A DNA stretch of 64,000 nt. Source: Paraburkholderia sp. DHOC27. Lineage in GTDB: Bacteria > Pseudomonadota > Gammaproteobacteria > Burkholderiales > Burkholderiaceae. Both the position numbers and the translations under genes were made by a program. Of the stretch, positions 52,446-61,891 are shown in pieces. The first letter of the stretch is position 1; each line of letters begins with the position of its first letter. The stretch spans positions 186,001 to 250,000 of the forward strand of contig NZ_QVQV01000007.1 of assembly GCF_003429005.1 (NCBI RefSeq), written 5' to 3'. The notes under the pieces were generated by a model. The model searched no databases. It was not told the DNA's origin and saw only the letters and a list, made by a program, of their open reading frames with translations.

Positions 52446-53093
52446 ATGAACGACACCTCGAATGAGCTTACGCCAGTGCCGGTGGCCGCCGACATTTTAG
52501 ACAGATACGTCGGCACGTACCGGTTCCACGGATCAGCGGTAATGAAGGTGCGCCGTGAAGGCGATCATCTGGCCATCCAGTTGACGGGGCAAGGCTGGCT
52601 CGAAGTCTTTCCCAAAAGCGAAACGGTGTTCTTTGCCAGAGCGGTCGAGGCAACTGAAACGTTCACGATCGACGAGCACGGGCAGGTGACCGCCTTGATA
52701 CATCATCAGAACGGCCGCGATAACACCTTGCCTCGCATCGACGCTGCCGAGGAGGAACGATTGGCGACGACGCTCGCGGTGAAGGTCAAGAGCCAGTTGG
52801 CCACGCCGGGGACGGAAGCGGCTCTGCGGCGCAACATCGAAGGCTTGCAGTCCGGCAATCCGGTTTATGCGGAAATGTCGCCGGGGCTAGAGGAGGCAAC
52901 GCGCGAGCAGCTGCTGGACCTGCAAGATGATCTAAACAGCATCGGCGCGATCAAGGCGATCCGCTTTATGGGCGTGGGCAATCAGGGTTGGGATATCTAT
53001 CAGGTCACGCACGATGCGGGATCGTCCACCTGGCGTATTCATCTTGCCGACGACGGCATCATTGATGGGTTGCTGGTTCAGACGGGTCCGTAG
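52446..53093 (+). CDS. DUF3471-like beta-barrel protein
   Basis: The 215-residue protein has a lipocalin-like strand pattern at residues about 15-95 (ADILDRYVGTYRF, VRREGDHLAIQLTGQGWLEV, VFFARAVEATETFTID) typical of DUF3471, a domain often attached to beta-lactamase-type hydrolases. The C-terminal half is of another fold, with GNQGWDIYQVTH. There is no signal peptide. No Shine-Dalgarno is obvious. It is a stand-alone version, upstream of the toxin-antitoxin module on the opposite strand. Confidence 0.75.
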   Translation: MNDTSNELTPVPVAADILDRYVGTYRFHGSAVMKVRREGDHLAIQLTGQGWLEVFPKSETVFFARAVEATETFTIDEHGQVTALIHHQNGRDNTLPRIDAAEEERLATTLAVKVKSQLATPGTEAALRRNIEGLQSGNPVYAEMSPGLEEATREQLLDLQDDLNSIGAIKAIRFMGVGNQGWDIYQVTHDAGSSTWRIHLADDGIIDGLLVQTGP

Positions 53094-53178
53094 GAATCCG
53101 TAGGGTTCAACAGGAGGACGACAGTTTGCTGCACATGTCGCTGACCTTCCCTGTGCAGCAGGTCCAACAAGCCGCTCG

Positions 53179-53907
53179 CTATTCTCCACGCGCACGCTTC
53201 ACGTCGAGGTATCTCTGATTTGCGACAGTATCATCCGACCCGTACACCACGTTCGGAGCACCACTCCAATCCTCTCCGTTTAGACCCGCCAGCGACATGA
53301 GATCGTCGCGTAGATCACGACGGCCTAACGCAGTGACCACCAACGGGCGAAGGTAGGCGTCGAGGTGCTTGTTGTGTGGATTTTCGAGTTCCCGCGTAAG
53401 CGATTCCAGGTAAGCGCCTTTACGCGATGCATTTCAGTTGATGGCGAAACCTGCGCGATGGCAAAGCTCGGCATGAACGAGAAGCATGGTGCGACCGTTC
53501 CCGTCCAGGAAAGGATGTCCCCATGCAAAAGCGCCCATCACCATTCCCGGTTTCTCGCGCATCGTCTTCGGATTGTTGCCCGCGGACAGGCCCCATTCAA
53601 CCGCACGCTGGCACAGCTCGGAACATTCGAATTGTATGCGCTGCCCCTTGCCGACCAATCTTCCGACACCCAGTGCATGGCGATCATGCCCCGCCCATGG
53701 ATAGAACTCGCCGAACAGAATCCGGTGAACCTCGAGGAAGTGCAGATACGTAATTGAACCTCTGATTGCATGCAGGTATGTCAATGCCGCATCCAGGTTC
53801 GACTCGAAGAATCCGTGCTCTATGTACTTGACTTCATCGGAATCCTTGATGCCGTCGACATTGCGCAGATAGCCTCTGGTTTCATAGTCCCCGAACGGAT
53901 CGAACAC
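53179..53907 (-). pseudogene. Fic-domain protein gene with in-frame TGA at codon 158
   Basis: GTG at 53907, with AGGGA upstream, begins a Fic protein: MFDPFGDYETRGYL, an alpha-helical core, and the catalytic loop HPFLDGNGRT at residues 131-140 (the terminal Arg of the HxFxxGNGRxxR motif is absent, being Leu). The frame meets TGA at 53434-53436 after GFAIN, but stays open beyond it for 84 codons to TAG at 53179 (NASRKGAYLESLTRELENPH and so on), so a single TGG-to-TGA change in an INW-type context is likely. Without readthrough the product is 157 residues and lacks the C-terminal region. It overlaps the AbiEi-like gene by 26 bases. Confidence 0.8.
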
Positions 53908-54565
53908 GCTTGATTTCCCTGATGTGATTGGCCATCAATCGGGCAAATTGCCGGCCATTGATTCGATCCTGCTTCTTGAGCGCAACCAGCAGCTTTCCTG
54001 TGAGATCGAGTTCGACATCGTCGCCTGCCGCACGCGTCACGGCCTCAGCGAAATCGTCGAGACCCGAGCGCCGATATTGAACGCCATAGTCTGCCGCGAG
54101 CCGCTCAACGAATGCGCCGACGTTTTCGGTTGGCAGTTCATCGACGTCTGCTGTCAGGCAAGGGGAAGCGTCAGTGAGAGATTTTTCGCGTCGATCAACA
54201 TATCGCACCTGGACGTTGTCCCAACCCAGCTTGCGAGAAATTCGGCTCGTGCCAATGTCAACCAGGCAGATGAAGTAACCGTGCTCGTGCTGCACTGTCA
54301 CACCAAAGACTGCGACGCCTAACTTCTCGAGGGCCTCGCGCAGCAGCATGTCGCGATCAACGCAAATTTGCGCATTGCCCTCCGCATCCGGACTGGATTT
54401 GGCATAGACGCCTGATCCAAGTCGAATGAGGTATCCAGCGGCAATGAGATGCTGAAGCGCATCGCTGAGGTTCGACGCGCTACCCAGGCCGGCCAGTTCA
54501 CGTCGAAGCACGACATTGCCCGACCGTTTCTTCAGCGAGATAAGAAGTTTGCTGTCCAGATTCAC
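53882..54565 (-). CDS. AbiEi-like / DUF6088 putative antitoxin
   Basis: The 227-residue protein has an N-terminal winged-helix segment typical of AbiEi antitoxins (LLISLKKRSGNVVLRRELAG, LIAAGYLIRLGSGVYAKS) and a C-terminal helical part. It overlaps the Fic gene start by 26 bases, an arrangement seen for antitoxin-toxin pairs. The DNA is less GC-rich than neighbours, suggesting transfer. A near-consensus promoter (TTGATA, 17 bases, TATAAT) lies just upstream, so expression should be strong or autoregulated. Confidence 0.78.
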   Translation of the reverse strand: MNLDSKLLISLKKRSGNVVLRRELAGLGSASNLSDALQHLIAAGYLIRLGSGVYAKSSPDAEGNAQICVDRDMLLREALEKLGVAVFGVTVQHEHGYFICLVDIGTSRISRKLGWDNVQVRYVDRREKSLTDASPCLTADVDELPTENVGAFVERLAADYGVQYRRSGLDDFAEAVTRAAGDDVELDLTGKLLVALKKQDRINGRQFARLMANHIREIKRVRSVRGL

Positions 54566-54596
54566 GAATCGCCCCGGATCCGGTCTACGAGGTACG

Positions 54597-54625
54597 ATTA
54601 TATCTCATCATAAACTGCTTATCAA
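54597..54625 (-). promoter_or_regulatory. Near-consensus sigma-70 promoter of the AbiEi-like/Fic genes
   Basis: On the minus strand TTGATA (54625-54620), 17 bases, then TATAAT (54602-54597). The imperfect palindrome TGATAAGCAGTTTATGA spans the -35 and spacer and could be an operator for the antitoxin. Confidence 0.75.
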
Positions 54626-54758
54626 ACAATACGTTATCTCCACAAATCTTGCCGGATATGCGGCATTTTTTGTCAGCAGGATTGCTCCCCGCGTCGTTCT
54701 GCAACAAGCCACGCAACTGTAGAGATCCCCATTCCCCGCTGCACAAAACCAGCTCGTA

Positions 54759-56339
54759 TCAATGCGCCGCCGACGCCTCCGCAGAGTCCCCGCCCTTTGC
54801 CGGCCGCGTCAACCAGATGAGCGGGATGATCAAAATGAAAATGAAGGTGGAAGCGTAGAAGAAATCGTCGAGCCCCATCACTGCGGCCTGATTCGCAACC
54901 ATCGCCTCAAACGATGCGTAGGCCGAGCCCACCCCCATGTGGAATTGCGACTGCCACGCGCTCATGGCCTGGTTGAACAGCGGATTGTCGAGGCTCGCTT
55001 GCTCCGTCAACCGCACATGATGAACGACCGTCCGGTGGTTCCACACCGTACCCGCGATGGACGTGCCCACAGCGCCGCAGAAAATGCGCGCGAAGTTGGA
55101 CAGGCCCGCCGCAGCGGGAATGCGCTCGGGCGGCAAGCCCGACAGAATGATCGACACGAGCGGCACGAACCACAGCACCGTTGGAATGCCTTGCAGCAAG
55201 GTGGGGATCACCAGATGCCAGGCATCCACGGTGCTCAGATACTGCGTGCGCATGAAGAACACGCCCGACAGTCCGACGAACGCCGCCGACACCAGCACCC
55301 GCGCGTCGAACCATTGCAGCAGACGCCCGATAAACGGCGACAGCAGCACCGTGAAGATGCCGACCGGTGCGGTGACGAGCCCGGCGTCGTAGGCCCGATA
55401 GCCGAGGTACTCCTGCATCCACTGAGGCAGCAGCACCAGGTTACCGAAGTACAGCGCGTAGGAAACGGAAATGGCGATCGTGCCGCTGCTGAAATTGCGT
55501 AACGCAAAGAGCCGCAGATCGACCACCGGATGCTCCTCCGTCAACTCCCAAATGAGAAAGAACGCGAAGCTGACCACGGCGATCAACCCAAGCGCAACGA
55601 TAAAGGGCGAGGCGAACCAATCGAGGTCGCGGCCCTTGTCGAGCATCACCTGGAGCGAACCCACCCATGTGACGAGCAGCGCGAGTCCCACCATGTCGAT
55701 GGGCAGCTTTTTGGTCGGCGTTTCGCGCTTGCGGTAGATGATCCACGTAGCCCCGGCCGCGATGAATCCCACCGGGATATTGACGTAGAAGATCCACGAC
55801 CAGCTGTAGTTATCCGTGATCCAGCCGCCTAGCACGGGACCCGCGATCGGGCCCACCGTGGCGGTCATCGCCCACAGCGCCAGCGCCATGTTGGCCCGCG
55901 CCTTCGGATATGAACTGAGCAGCACGGCCTGCGACAGCGGAATCAGCGGACCCGCCACCAGCCCCTGCAGGATGCGCGCGCCCAGCAGGAACGGCAGGTC
56001 CGGCGCAACCCCGCAGAGCCACGAGGCGAACACGAACATCACGATGGCGCCGACGAACAGCCGGATCTGGCCGATCTGCTGCGTGAGCCAACCGGTCAGC
56101 GGAATGGACACCGCATTGGCAGCGGCGAAGATGGTGATGACCCAGGTGCCCTCGTCGACCGATACGCCGAGGTTGCCAGACAGGTTCGGCACCGCGACGT
56201 TCGCGATGGAGGTGTCCAGCACGGTCATGAAAGTGGCCAGCGCCACCACGATGGTGGCAATCACGAGCTGCCCGCCCTGCAGCGGTGGATGCTGAACCGG
56301 CCTCGCAGCCGGGGCGGACGGCGTGGATTCCTGCGTCAT
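54759..56339 (-). CDS. EmrB/QacA-type DHA2 efflux transporter
   Basis: The 526-residue inner-membrane protein has 14 helices and DHA2 motifs: FMTVLDTSIANVAVPNLSG near residue 37, TGWLTQQIGQIRLFV (motif A), ARILQGLVAGPLIPLSQAV (motif B/C region), and GPVLGGWITDNYSWSWIFY, matching EmrB. No EmrA membrane-fusion or outer-membrane channel gene lies in the window next to it, so the partner is elsewhere or absent. The next gene is divergent across a 281-base spacer. Confidence 0.93.
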   Translation of the reverse strand: MTQESTPSAPAARPVQHPPLQGGQLVIATIVVALATFMTVLDTSIANVAVPNLSGNLGVSVDEGTWVITIFAAANAVSIPLTGWLTQQIGQIRLFVGAIVMFVFASWLCGVAPDLPFLLGARILQGLVAGPLIPLSQAVLLSSYPKARANMALALWAMTATVGPIAGPVLGGWITDNYSWSWIFYVNIPVGFIAAGATWIIYRKRETPTKKLPIDMVGLALLVTWVGSLQVMLDKGRDLDWFASPFIVALGLIAVVSFAFFLIWELTEEHPVVDLRLFALRNFSSGTIAISVSYALYFGNLVLLPQWMQEYLGYRAYDAGLVTAPVGIFTVLLSPFIGRLLQWFDARVLVSAAFVGLSGVFFMRTQYLSTVDAWHLVIPTLLQGIPTVLWFVPLVSIILSGLPPERIPAAAGLSNFARIFCGAVGTSIAGTVWNHRTVVHHVRLTEQASLDNPLFNQAMSAWQSQFHMGVGSAYASFEAMVANQAAVMGLDDFFYASTFIFILIIPLIWLTRPAKGGDSAEASAAH

Positions 56340-56620
56340 AAACTCGTAGGGATAGTTTGTCAGAAAATTATTAAGCGCTTACACCATAATGTGCCCGAAA
56401 TGCCTGTTTATAGCCAACAATTTCGATGCTGCGGTGTGAAATGAGCCCTGGTGCGTGTGCTGGGACAATGCGCTCAGGCGGATGATTCAGCCAGCGCGCG
56501 TTGCACGCGATTACGCGAAACGGTTCATAGTTTTGCTTCGTTGCGTGCCTGATCCGGCGCCAGCGGGTCGCCGTTCTCGCGTTTGCCTTCGTTCTTTCCC
56601 AAAGGGGATACGCCGTCCTT

Positions 56621-58213
56621 ATGTCGAGCATGACCACCCACGCGATGAGCCGCCGGCATCTGCTGACGCTGATCGGCAAGAACCTCGGCGCCGCTGCCAT
56701 GCTGCAAGGCATGAGCGCGCTCGGCCTGGCCGCCCCCTCGACCTACGCGGGCCCGATCCGGCTCGACGGTGCTCCCAAAGGCACCCGCATTCTCGTGCTC
56801 GGCGCGGGCATGGCCGGCCTCGTCGCGGCCTTCGAGTTGCGCAACGCGGGATATCGCGTGCAGGTGCTCGAATACAACCATCGGGCGGGTGGTCGCGCCT
56901 GGACTGTCAGGGGCGGCGATCGCTACACGGAGCTAGGCGGCGCCACCCAGAACTGCGAGTTCGCTGACGGGCTTTATCTGAATCCGGGGCCGTGGCGCAT
57001 CCCGTATCACCATCAGGGCGTGCTCGACTACGCCAAACGGTTGAAGGTGCCGCTCGAGCCCTTCATCCAGGTCAACTACAACGCCTATCTGCATTCGCCG
57101 GACGCTTTCGATGGCAAGCCGCAACGCTTCCGCACGGTGCAGGCCGACTATCAGGGCTACGTCGCCGAGCTGCTCGCCAAGGCGATCCACAAAGACGCAC
57201 TGGACGATGCGTTGTCCGCGGACGACGGCCAGCGGCTTTTCGAATCGCTGCGTCAATGGGGTGCGCTCGATCGAAATGGGACCTATCAGGCGGGCAGGCG
57301 CAGCAGCGAGCGGCGCGGCTATGCCACCGCACCGGGCGGTGGACTGATGCCGAAAGCCGTGCCGTCTAATCTGCTGCCGCGCGACGCCTTGCTGGCATCG
57401 ACGCTGTGGCAAGGGCTGTCGTCGGGCAGCGAGCTGGACTTCCAGAGCAGCATTTTCCAGCCCGTAGGCGGCATGGACAGGATTGCTCACGCGCTCTATT
57501 CGCAGGTCGCAAACGCAGTCGAGTTCAACGCCAGGGTCACGGCGATCGCGCAGGACGCGCACGGGGTCAGCGTGCGCTATACGGATACTGTCAGCGGCGT
57601 TGACCGGAACGCGCACGCGGACTGGCTGGTATGCACGATCCCGCTGTCGATCCTGAGTCAGATCGACATCGAGGTGGGAGCGGAGATGCGCGCCGCGATC
57701 GAGGCGGTGCCCTACGAGACGTCGGTGAAGGTCGGCCTGCAGTTCGGCCGGCGTTTCTGGGAAGAGGACGAGCAGATCTACGGCGGCATCACGCGTACCG
57801 ATCTGCCGATCTCGAACATCGCCTATCCGCCGATGGGCTTCGGCTCGGCCGGTCCAGCGGTGCTGCTCGGCGCCTACACATGGGGGCCCGCCAGCTACGA
57901 AATGGGCGCGCTGCCGCCTGCCGAACGGATTGCGGTGGCATTGAGCCAGGGCAGCCAGATTCATCCTCAGTATGCACGCGAGTATCAGACCGGCTTTGCG
58001 ATGAGCTGGAGCCGCTCGCCGTACACGAATGGCTGCTTCGCCGCCTGGACGGATGCGCTAAGAAAGGCGCACTACACAAACCTCTGTCAGATAGATGGGC
58101 GCATCGTCCTCGCTGGCGAGCACGCCTCGCATATTCCGGCATGGCAGGAAGGCGCGGTGCTGTCGTCGCTGGATGCGATCACCCGGCTGCATCGGAGGAT
58201 CGTCAATGCGTAG
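56621..58213 (+). CDS. Tat-exported flavin amine oxidase-like dehydrogenase
   Basis: The 530-residue protein has a Tat signal (SRRHLLTLIGKNLGAAAM, about residue 9-26) and an FAD-binding GxGxxG in ILVLGAGMAGLVAAFEL near residue 57, followed by EYNHRAGGRAWT, and the C-terminal FAD segment ILAGEHASHIPAWQEGAVLS. It fits the flavin monoamine-oxidase fold. Because the next gene encodes cytochrome c and overlaps it by eight bases, it may be a dehydrogenase that passes electrons to cytochrome c rather than to oxygen, as NicA2 does with CycN. Confidence 0.88.
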   Translation: MSSMTTHAMSRRHLLTLIGKNLGAAAMLQGMSALGLAAPSTYAGPIRLDGAPKGTRILVLGAGMAGLVAAFELRNAGYRVQVLEYNHRAGGRAWTVRGGDRYTELGGATQNCEFADGLYLNPGPWRIPYHHQGVLDYAKRLKVPLEPFIQVNYNAYLHSPDAFDGKPQRFRTVQADYQGYVAELLAKAIHKDALDDALSADDGQRLFESLRQWGALDRNGTYQAGRRSSERRGYATAPGGGLMPKAVPSNLLPRDALLASTLWQGLSSGSELDFQSSIFQPVGGMDRIAHALYSQVANAVEFNARVTAIAQDAHGVSVRYTDTVSGVDRNAHADWLVCTIPLSILSQIDIEVGAEMRAAIEAVPYETSVKVGLQFGRRFWEEDEQIYGGITRTDLPISNIAYPPMGFGSAGPAVLLGAYTWGPASYEMGALPPAERIAVALSQGSQIHPQYAREYQTGFAMSWSRSPYTNGCFAAWTDALRKAHYTNLCQIDGRIVLAGEHASHIPAWQEGAVLSSLDAITRLHRRIVNA

Positions 58214-58640
58214 GGTAATGCACAAGCGCGCGGTGTTGGCCGGTGTGGCGCTGATGCTCTTGCTGATGAGGGCCGGGGTGGGATCGGCTGAGTCTGCAGC
58301 GGCCGAGGACGCGCCGGGCACTTTCACGATTTCGCCGGGCTACCGCTTCACCGAGCAAAGCGGCGCAGCGCTTTACCGCGCCTCTTGCGCGGGATGTCAC
58401 ATGCCCGATGGAAAAGGCGCACAGGGCGCGGGCCATTACCCGGCGCTCGCCGGCGACCCGGCGGTCGAAGCCGCGCCCTATGTGATCGTCAACGTACTGC
58501 ACGGACACAAGGGGATGCCCGCGTTCGGCGATGCGATGAGTGACGCGCAGGTCGCCGCCGTGGTCAACTACACCAGAACACACCTCGGCAATCACTTCGA
58601 CGCGGATGTCACGCCGGACGAGGTGAAAAGCTTGCGATGA
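58206..58640 (+). CDS. Monohaem cytochrome c
   Basis: The 144-residue protein has a signal peptide (residues about 1-27, VLAGVALMLLLMRAG, cleavage near GSAES) and a c-type haem motif CAGCH near residue 60, with the axial methionine likely in HKGMPAFG. GGAGG lies seven bases before the ATG. The ATG overlaps the stop of the flavoprotein gene, so the two are coupled. The role is probably electron acceptor for the exported flavoenzyme. Confidence 0.92.
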   Translation: MRRVMHKRAVLAGVALMLLLMRAGVGSAESAAAEDAPGTFTISPGYRFTEQSGAALYRASCAGCHMPDGKGAQGAGHYPALAGDPAVEAAPYVIVNVLHGHKGMPAFGDAMSDAQVAAVVNYTRTHLGNHFDADVTPDEVKSLR

Positions 58641-58760
58641 GTTGACCCGGCGCGGCTACGCTGTGCAGAGACGCTGCGCAGCGAGAGCGGCAGCGCGCCC
58701 TGATTGCACCTTTCTCGCACCTTCGCGCCCTCATCGCACCCTTTCGGCCCAGTGGCTCGC

Positions 58761-59216
58761 TCAGTGCACCGGCTCGATCTTGAAGTCGTCCAGCGCGATG
58801 CCCAGGTTGATCCCTTCACCGCTCGCGCTCAGCGCCATCGACGTATCGCCCTTGGTCAGCACCTGAGCCGTACCGCTCTGACCCGCGCCGGCCGAAGCGC
58901 CGGCCTGCGCATAGCTGCCATACACATCCTTGATGCTATAGACGTGGGTGATATCGCCGTGACCGGTGACACGGAACTTGCCCGCGGTCAGACCGCCGCC
59001 GTGCACGCTGATCTTCACAGACGACCTTTGGCCATTGCTGCAGGTCAGTTTGCCGTGTCCTTCGGCGTGCTGATAAAGCGCCGACCATCCGGACATGCTG
59101 AAGGTCAGATGGCATTTCACCGGCGCGGCGGCCTGAGCCGAGGTGGCAGTCAACGACGTCAAGGCGCCCGCGCACAGCAAGGTGGCGGCAGTCGATACGA
59201 GGGTACGCTTGCTCAT
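58761..59216 (-). CDS. Hypothetical secreted protein
   Basis: The 151-residue product has a signal peptide (residues about 1-29, cleavage near SAQA-AAP) and a beta-rich mature part with VKCHLTFSMSGWSALYQHAE, KLTCSNGQ and GHGDITHVYSIKDVYGSYAQ. Two cysteines may pair. No named family is recognised. AGGAGAG precedes the ATG. It stands alone, convergent with the cytochrome c gene. Confidence 0.75.
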   Translation of the reverse strand: MSKRTLVSTAATLLCAGALTSLTATSAQAAAPVKCHLTFSMSGWSALYQHAEGHGKLTCSNGQRSSVKISVHGGGLTAGKFRVTGHGDITHVYSIKDVYGSYAQAGASAGAGQSGTAQVLTKGDTSMALSASGEGINLGIALDDFKIEPVH

Positions 59217-59491
59217 AGAACTCTCCTGGCAACTGAAGAAAGATTATCCGGCGCAATTGTCATTCGCAGTTTAAATCAGTCCGGCTGAGCGCGCGTCAAT
59301 GCTGACATGCGGACAATCGAAACCGATCACGCCAGCTTGTCAGGCCCCGCCGTATCCGAGTGTGACCTGGGCCTGCCGACGCGGAGCGTCATGCCTGAGC
59401 CGCCCAATCTTCGCGCCCTCGCCCGCCAGTAACTCTACCCGTTGTTGCCAGGGTCGGCTACGCAGCCCGTCAGCCGGCCACCCGCCCTGCC

Positions 59492-61033
59492 TTAATCGAG
59501 CACCGGCGCCTGCCGGTGGGCCGTGCCGCTTTCATACGCGTAGGCATAGCCCAGCAGCGCGGCTTCATCCCACAGGCGGCCGACGAAGATCAGACCGAAG
59601 GGCGACCCTGACTGGTAATAGCCCGCCGGAACCGCGATGCCCGGCAGCCCTGCGATATTGATCTCGCCCACCGTCGTTTCCTGAATGGTGCTCGTGCCGT
59701 GCAGCGGCGGAAGCTCGCCGCGCATTTGCGGAAACACGAGCGCATCGAGACGTTGCTCATCCATGACCGCTTCGAAGATGCGCAGATAACGCGCCTTCAG
59801 TTCGACGAACTCTGGCATTTCAGGCGGCAACGATGGGTTGGCCAACGCCGCCTTGAAATCCGGCAGGTTATGCAGATAGCGCAACACGCCACGCGGGCCA
59901 AACGCGTTTTCGTCTTTGGTCGCTTCGGCGAATGCCGCGAAGGTCTTGAGCGGCGCCTGCTTGCCGAGCCGCTCAAGATACTTCTCGAGATCGTAAGGAA
60001 TCGATTCGAGTCCGCGGGCATCGAAGTTCGGCAGCGGCGGCGTGGTCTTGCGCAATTCCGCGAACCCCGAGCCTGCAAACGGATCGTCGATCAGCGTCGC
60101 GCCCAGCGCAGTCAGTTCGCCCTTGACGCGCTCATACAACGCCGCGGCTTCTTCGGTCAGCGGCTGGGTGCGCCATCCAGGACCGTACAGGCCAATGCGC
60201 TTGCCCGCTAACGCATCGCGGTAGAGCCTCGCCGCGTAGCCGCCTTCCGGTTGACGCCCTACGCTGGCGAGCGTCTTCGCATCCTCGCTCGAATAGCCCG
60301 CCAGCGCGTCGAGACACAGCGCCGCGTCCCTGACATTGCGGGCGATGGGCCCCACCACATCGCGATTCGCCGAGAGCGGCACGACACCCGCGTTCGGCAC
60401 GAGCCCGATGGTCGGCTTGATGCCGACCAGGTCCTGTGCCGAGGCGGGATTCTGGATCGAGCCGCCGGTTTCCTCAGCGAGCCCCAGCACGGCCATGCCC
60501 GAAGCCACCGCCGACGCGGTCCCTGCGCTGCTGCCGCCCGGCGCCCGTTCGGGCATCACCACATTGATCGTGGGTCCGGCCCAACTATCGTTGGCATGCG
60601 TGCCGGTGTGGCTCAACACGGGCACGTTGGTCTTGCCGAGCAGAACGGCGCCCGCGTGCCGCATGCGCGCAACAACCGGCGCATCGCGCTCAGGAAACAG
60701 ATCGACGCCGCCTTTCTTGCTGTACAGCTTCGACCAACCCGCCGTGGTCGGAAAGCCGACCATGTCCATCGGATCCTTGATGACCACCGGCACGCCCGCG
60801 AGCGGGCCGAGCGGTTCGCCAGCGGCGCGGCGCTGGTCGATCTTGCGCGCATCGTCGATGGCCGCCGGGTTCAGAAAGATCAGCGCGTTGTATTTCGCGT
60901 TGTAGCGCTCGATCCGCTCGAAGCAGGCGCGCGCCAGTTGCTCGGCGCTGTACGTGCCCGCCGCGAAGGCCGCCTGCACCGCTTCCACCGTCAGATTGTC
61001 CAGTTCGATATGCATTGCACTGCCCTGTTCCAT
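59492..61033 (-). CDS. Amidase-signature hydrolase
   Basis: The 513-residue protein belongs to the amidase signature family. The Ser-cisSer-Lys triad is visible: Lys in VVIKDPMDM near residue 87, Ser in APGGSSAGTASA near 166, and the nucleophile Ser in EETGGSIQNPAS near 190. GGGAG lies six bases before the ATG at 61033; MHIELD six codons later is an alternative. Substrates are aliphatic or aromatic amides. It is the last gene of the amide-utilization operon, 29 bases after the SDR gene. Confidence 0.92.
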   Translation of the reverse strand: MEQGSAMHIELDNLTVEAVQAAFAAGTYSAEQLARACFERIERYNAKYNALIFLNPAAIDDARKIDQRRAAGEPLGPLAGVPVVIKDPMDMVGFPTTAGWSKLYSKKGGVDLFPERDAPVVARMRHAGAVLLGKTNVPVLSHTGTHANDSWAGPTINVVMPERAPGGSSAGTASAVASGMAVLGLAEETGGSIQNPASAQDLVGIKPTIGLVPNAGVVPLSANRDVVGPIARNVRDAALCLDALAGYSSEDAKTLASVGRQPEGGYAARLYRDALAGKRIGLYGPGWRTQPLTEEAAALYERVKGELTALGATLIDDPFAGSGFAELRKTTPPLPNFDARGLESIPYDLEKYLERLGKQAPLKTFAAFAEATKDENAFGPRGVLRYLHNLPDFKAALANPSLPPEMPEFVELKARYLRIFEAVMDEQRLDALVFPQMRGELPPLHGTSTIQETTVGEINIAGLPGIAVPAGYYQSGSPFGLIFVGRLWDEAALLGYAYAYESGTAHRQAPVLD

Positions 61034-61062
61034 TCACTGCTCCCGTTGAGTTGACGCACGCC

Positions 61063-61827
61063 TCAAAGCTGCACGCCACGCGTCAGCGCACCGTCCACCA
61101 CCAGGTTCGCGCCGCTCACGAAGCTCGCCGCCGGGCTCGCGATGAACGCCACCGCATTGGCGATTTCCTGCGGCCTGGCCATGCGTCCAGTTGGATTCAA
61201 CGCCAGCGCGCGCTCGAACAGCGCCGGGTCGTTGTGCTCGATCCAGTCCCACACGCCGCCTTCGAAATACACGTTGCCGGGCGAGACGGTATTGGCGCGA
61301 ATGCCCTTCGCCGCCAGTTGATTGGCGAGCCCCTGCATGTAATGCACGAGCGCCGCCTTGAATACGCCGTACGGTCCGGCGGCGAAATCGATCTCGCGTG
61401 CCGAGACGCTTGAAATAGCAACGATCGACGCCGCCTTGCTCGCCAGCAAAAACGGCATGGCGGCATCCACGAGGTTGACCGTGCCGAGCAGGTCCGTTTC
61501 GAACTCCTTGCGCCACGATTCGATGTCGTTGCCAATCGCCAGCGCGCTCACGTTCGCCACGACGATATCCACTCCGCCCCACTCCTCGCCCACACGCGTT
61601 ACCCACGCCTTCAACGCTGCGCCATCGGCCACATCGAGCGCCGTACCCGAGGCGCGTGCACCGCTCAGTTGCGCCAGTGCACTCGCGGTCGAACTGACGG
61701 CGGCTTCGTCGCGCGCGCAGATGGCCAGCTCCGCGCCCTCCGCCGCGAGCGTGCGGGCAATCGCGAGGCCGATGCCTTTGGTGCCGCCCGTCACGATCGC
61801 TTTCAGGCCCTTCACTTGCAGATCCAT
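61063..61827 (-). CDS. SDR-family oxidoreductase of the amide operon
   Basis: The 254-residue short-chain dehydrogenase has TGGTKGIG at residues 13-20, ANVSA in place of the usual NNAG, SSVSA with the catalytic serine, and YGVFK with Tyr and Lys near 152. The end VSGANLVVDGALT is typical. AAGGAG precedes the ATG. It is placed between AmiR and the amidase, which suggests oxidation or reduction of an amide-derived alcohol or ketone, but no substrate is known. Confidence 0.9.
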   Translation of the reverse strand: MDLQVKGLKAIVTGGTKGIGLAIARTLAAEGAELAICARDEAAVSSTASALAQLSGARASGTALDVADGAALKAWVTRVGEEWGGVDIVVANVSALAIGNDIESWRKEFETDLLGTVNLVDAAMPFLLASKAASIVAISSVSAREIDFAAGPYGVFKAALVHYMQGLANQLAAKGIRANTVSPGNVYFEGGVWDWIEHNDPALFERALALNPTGRMARPQEIANAVAFIASPAASFVSGANLVVDGALTRGVQL

Positions 61828-61891
61828 ACTCGTCGCTCCTTTGCCTGTTGCGCTACGTTTCGACGGCACGCGCCTTCCTGCTCACTGCCGC

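Noticed and set aside
53325..53528. 67-codon minus-strand frame near the Fic 3' end
   Set aside because: It is in a different frame from the Fic continuation, which better explains the sequence after the TGA.
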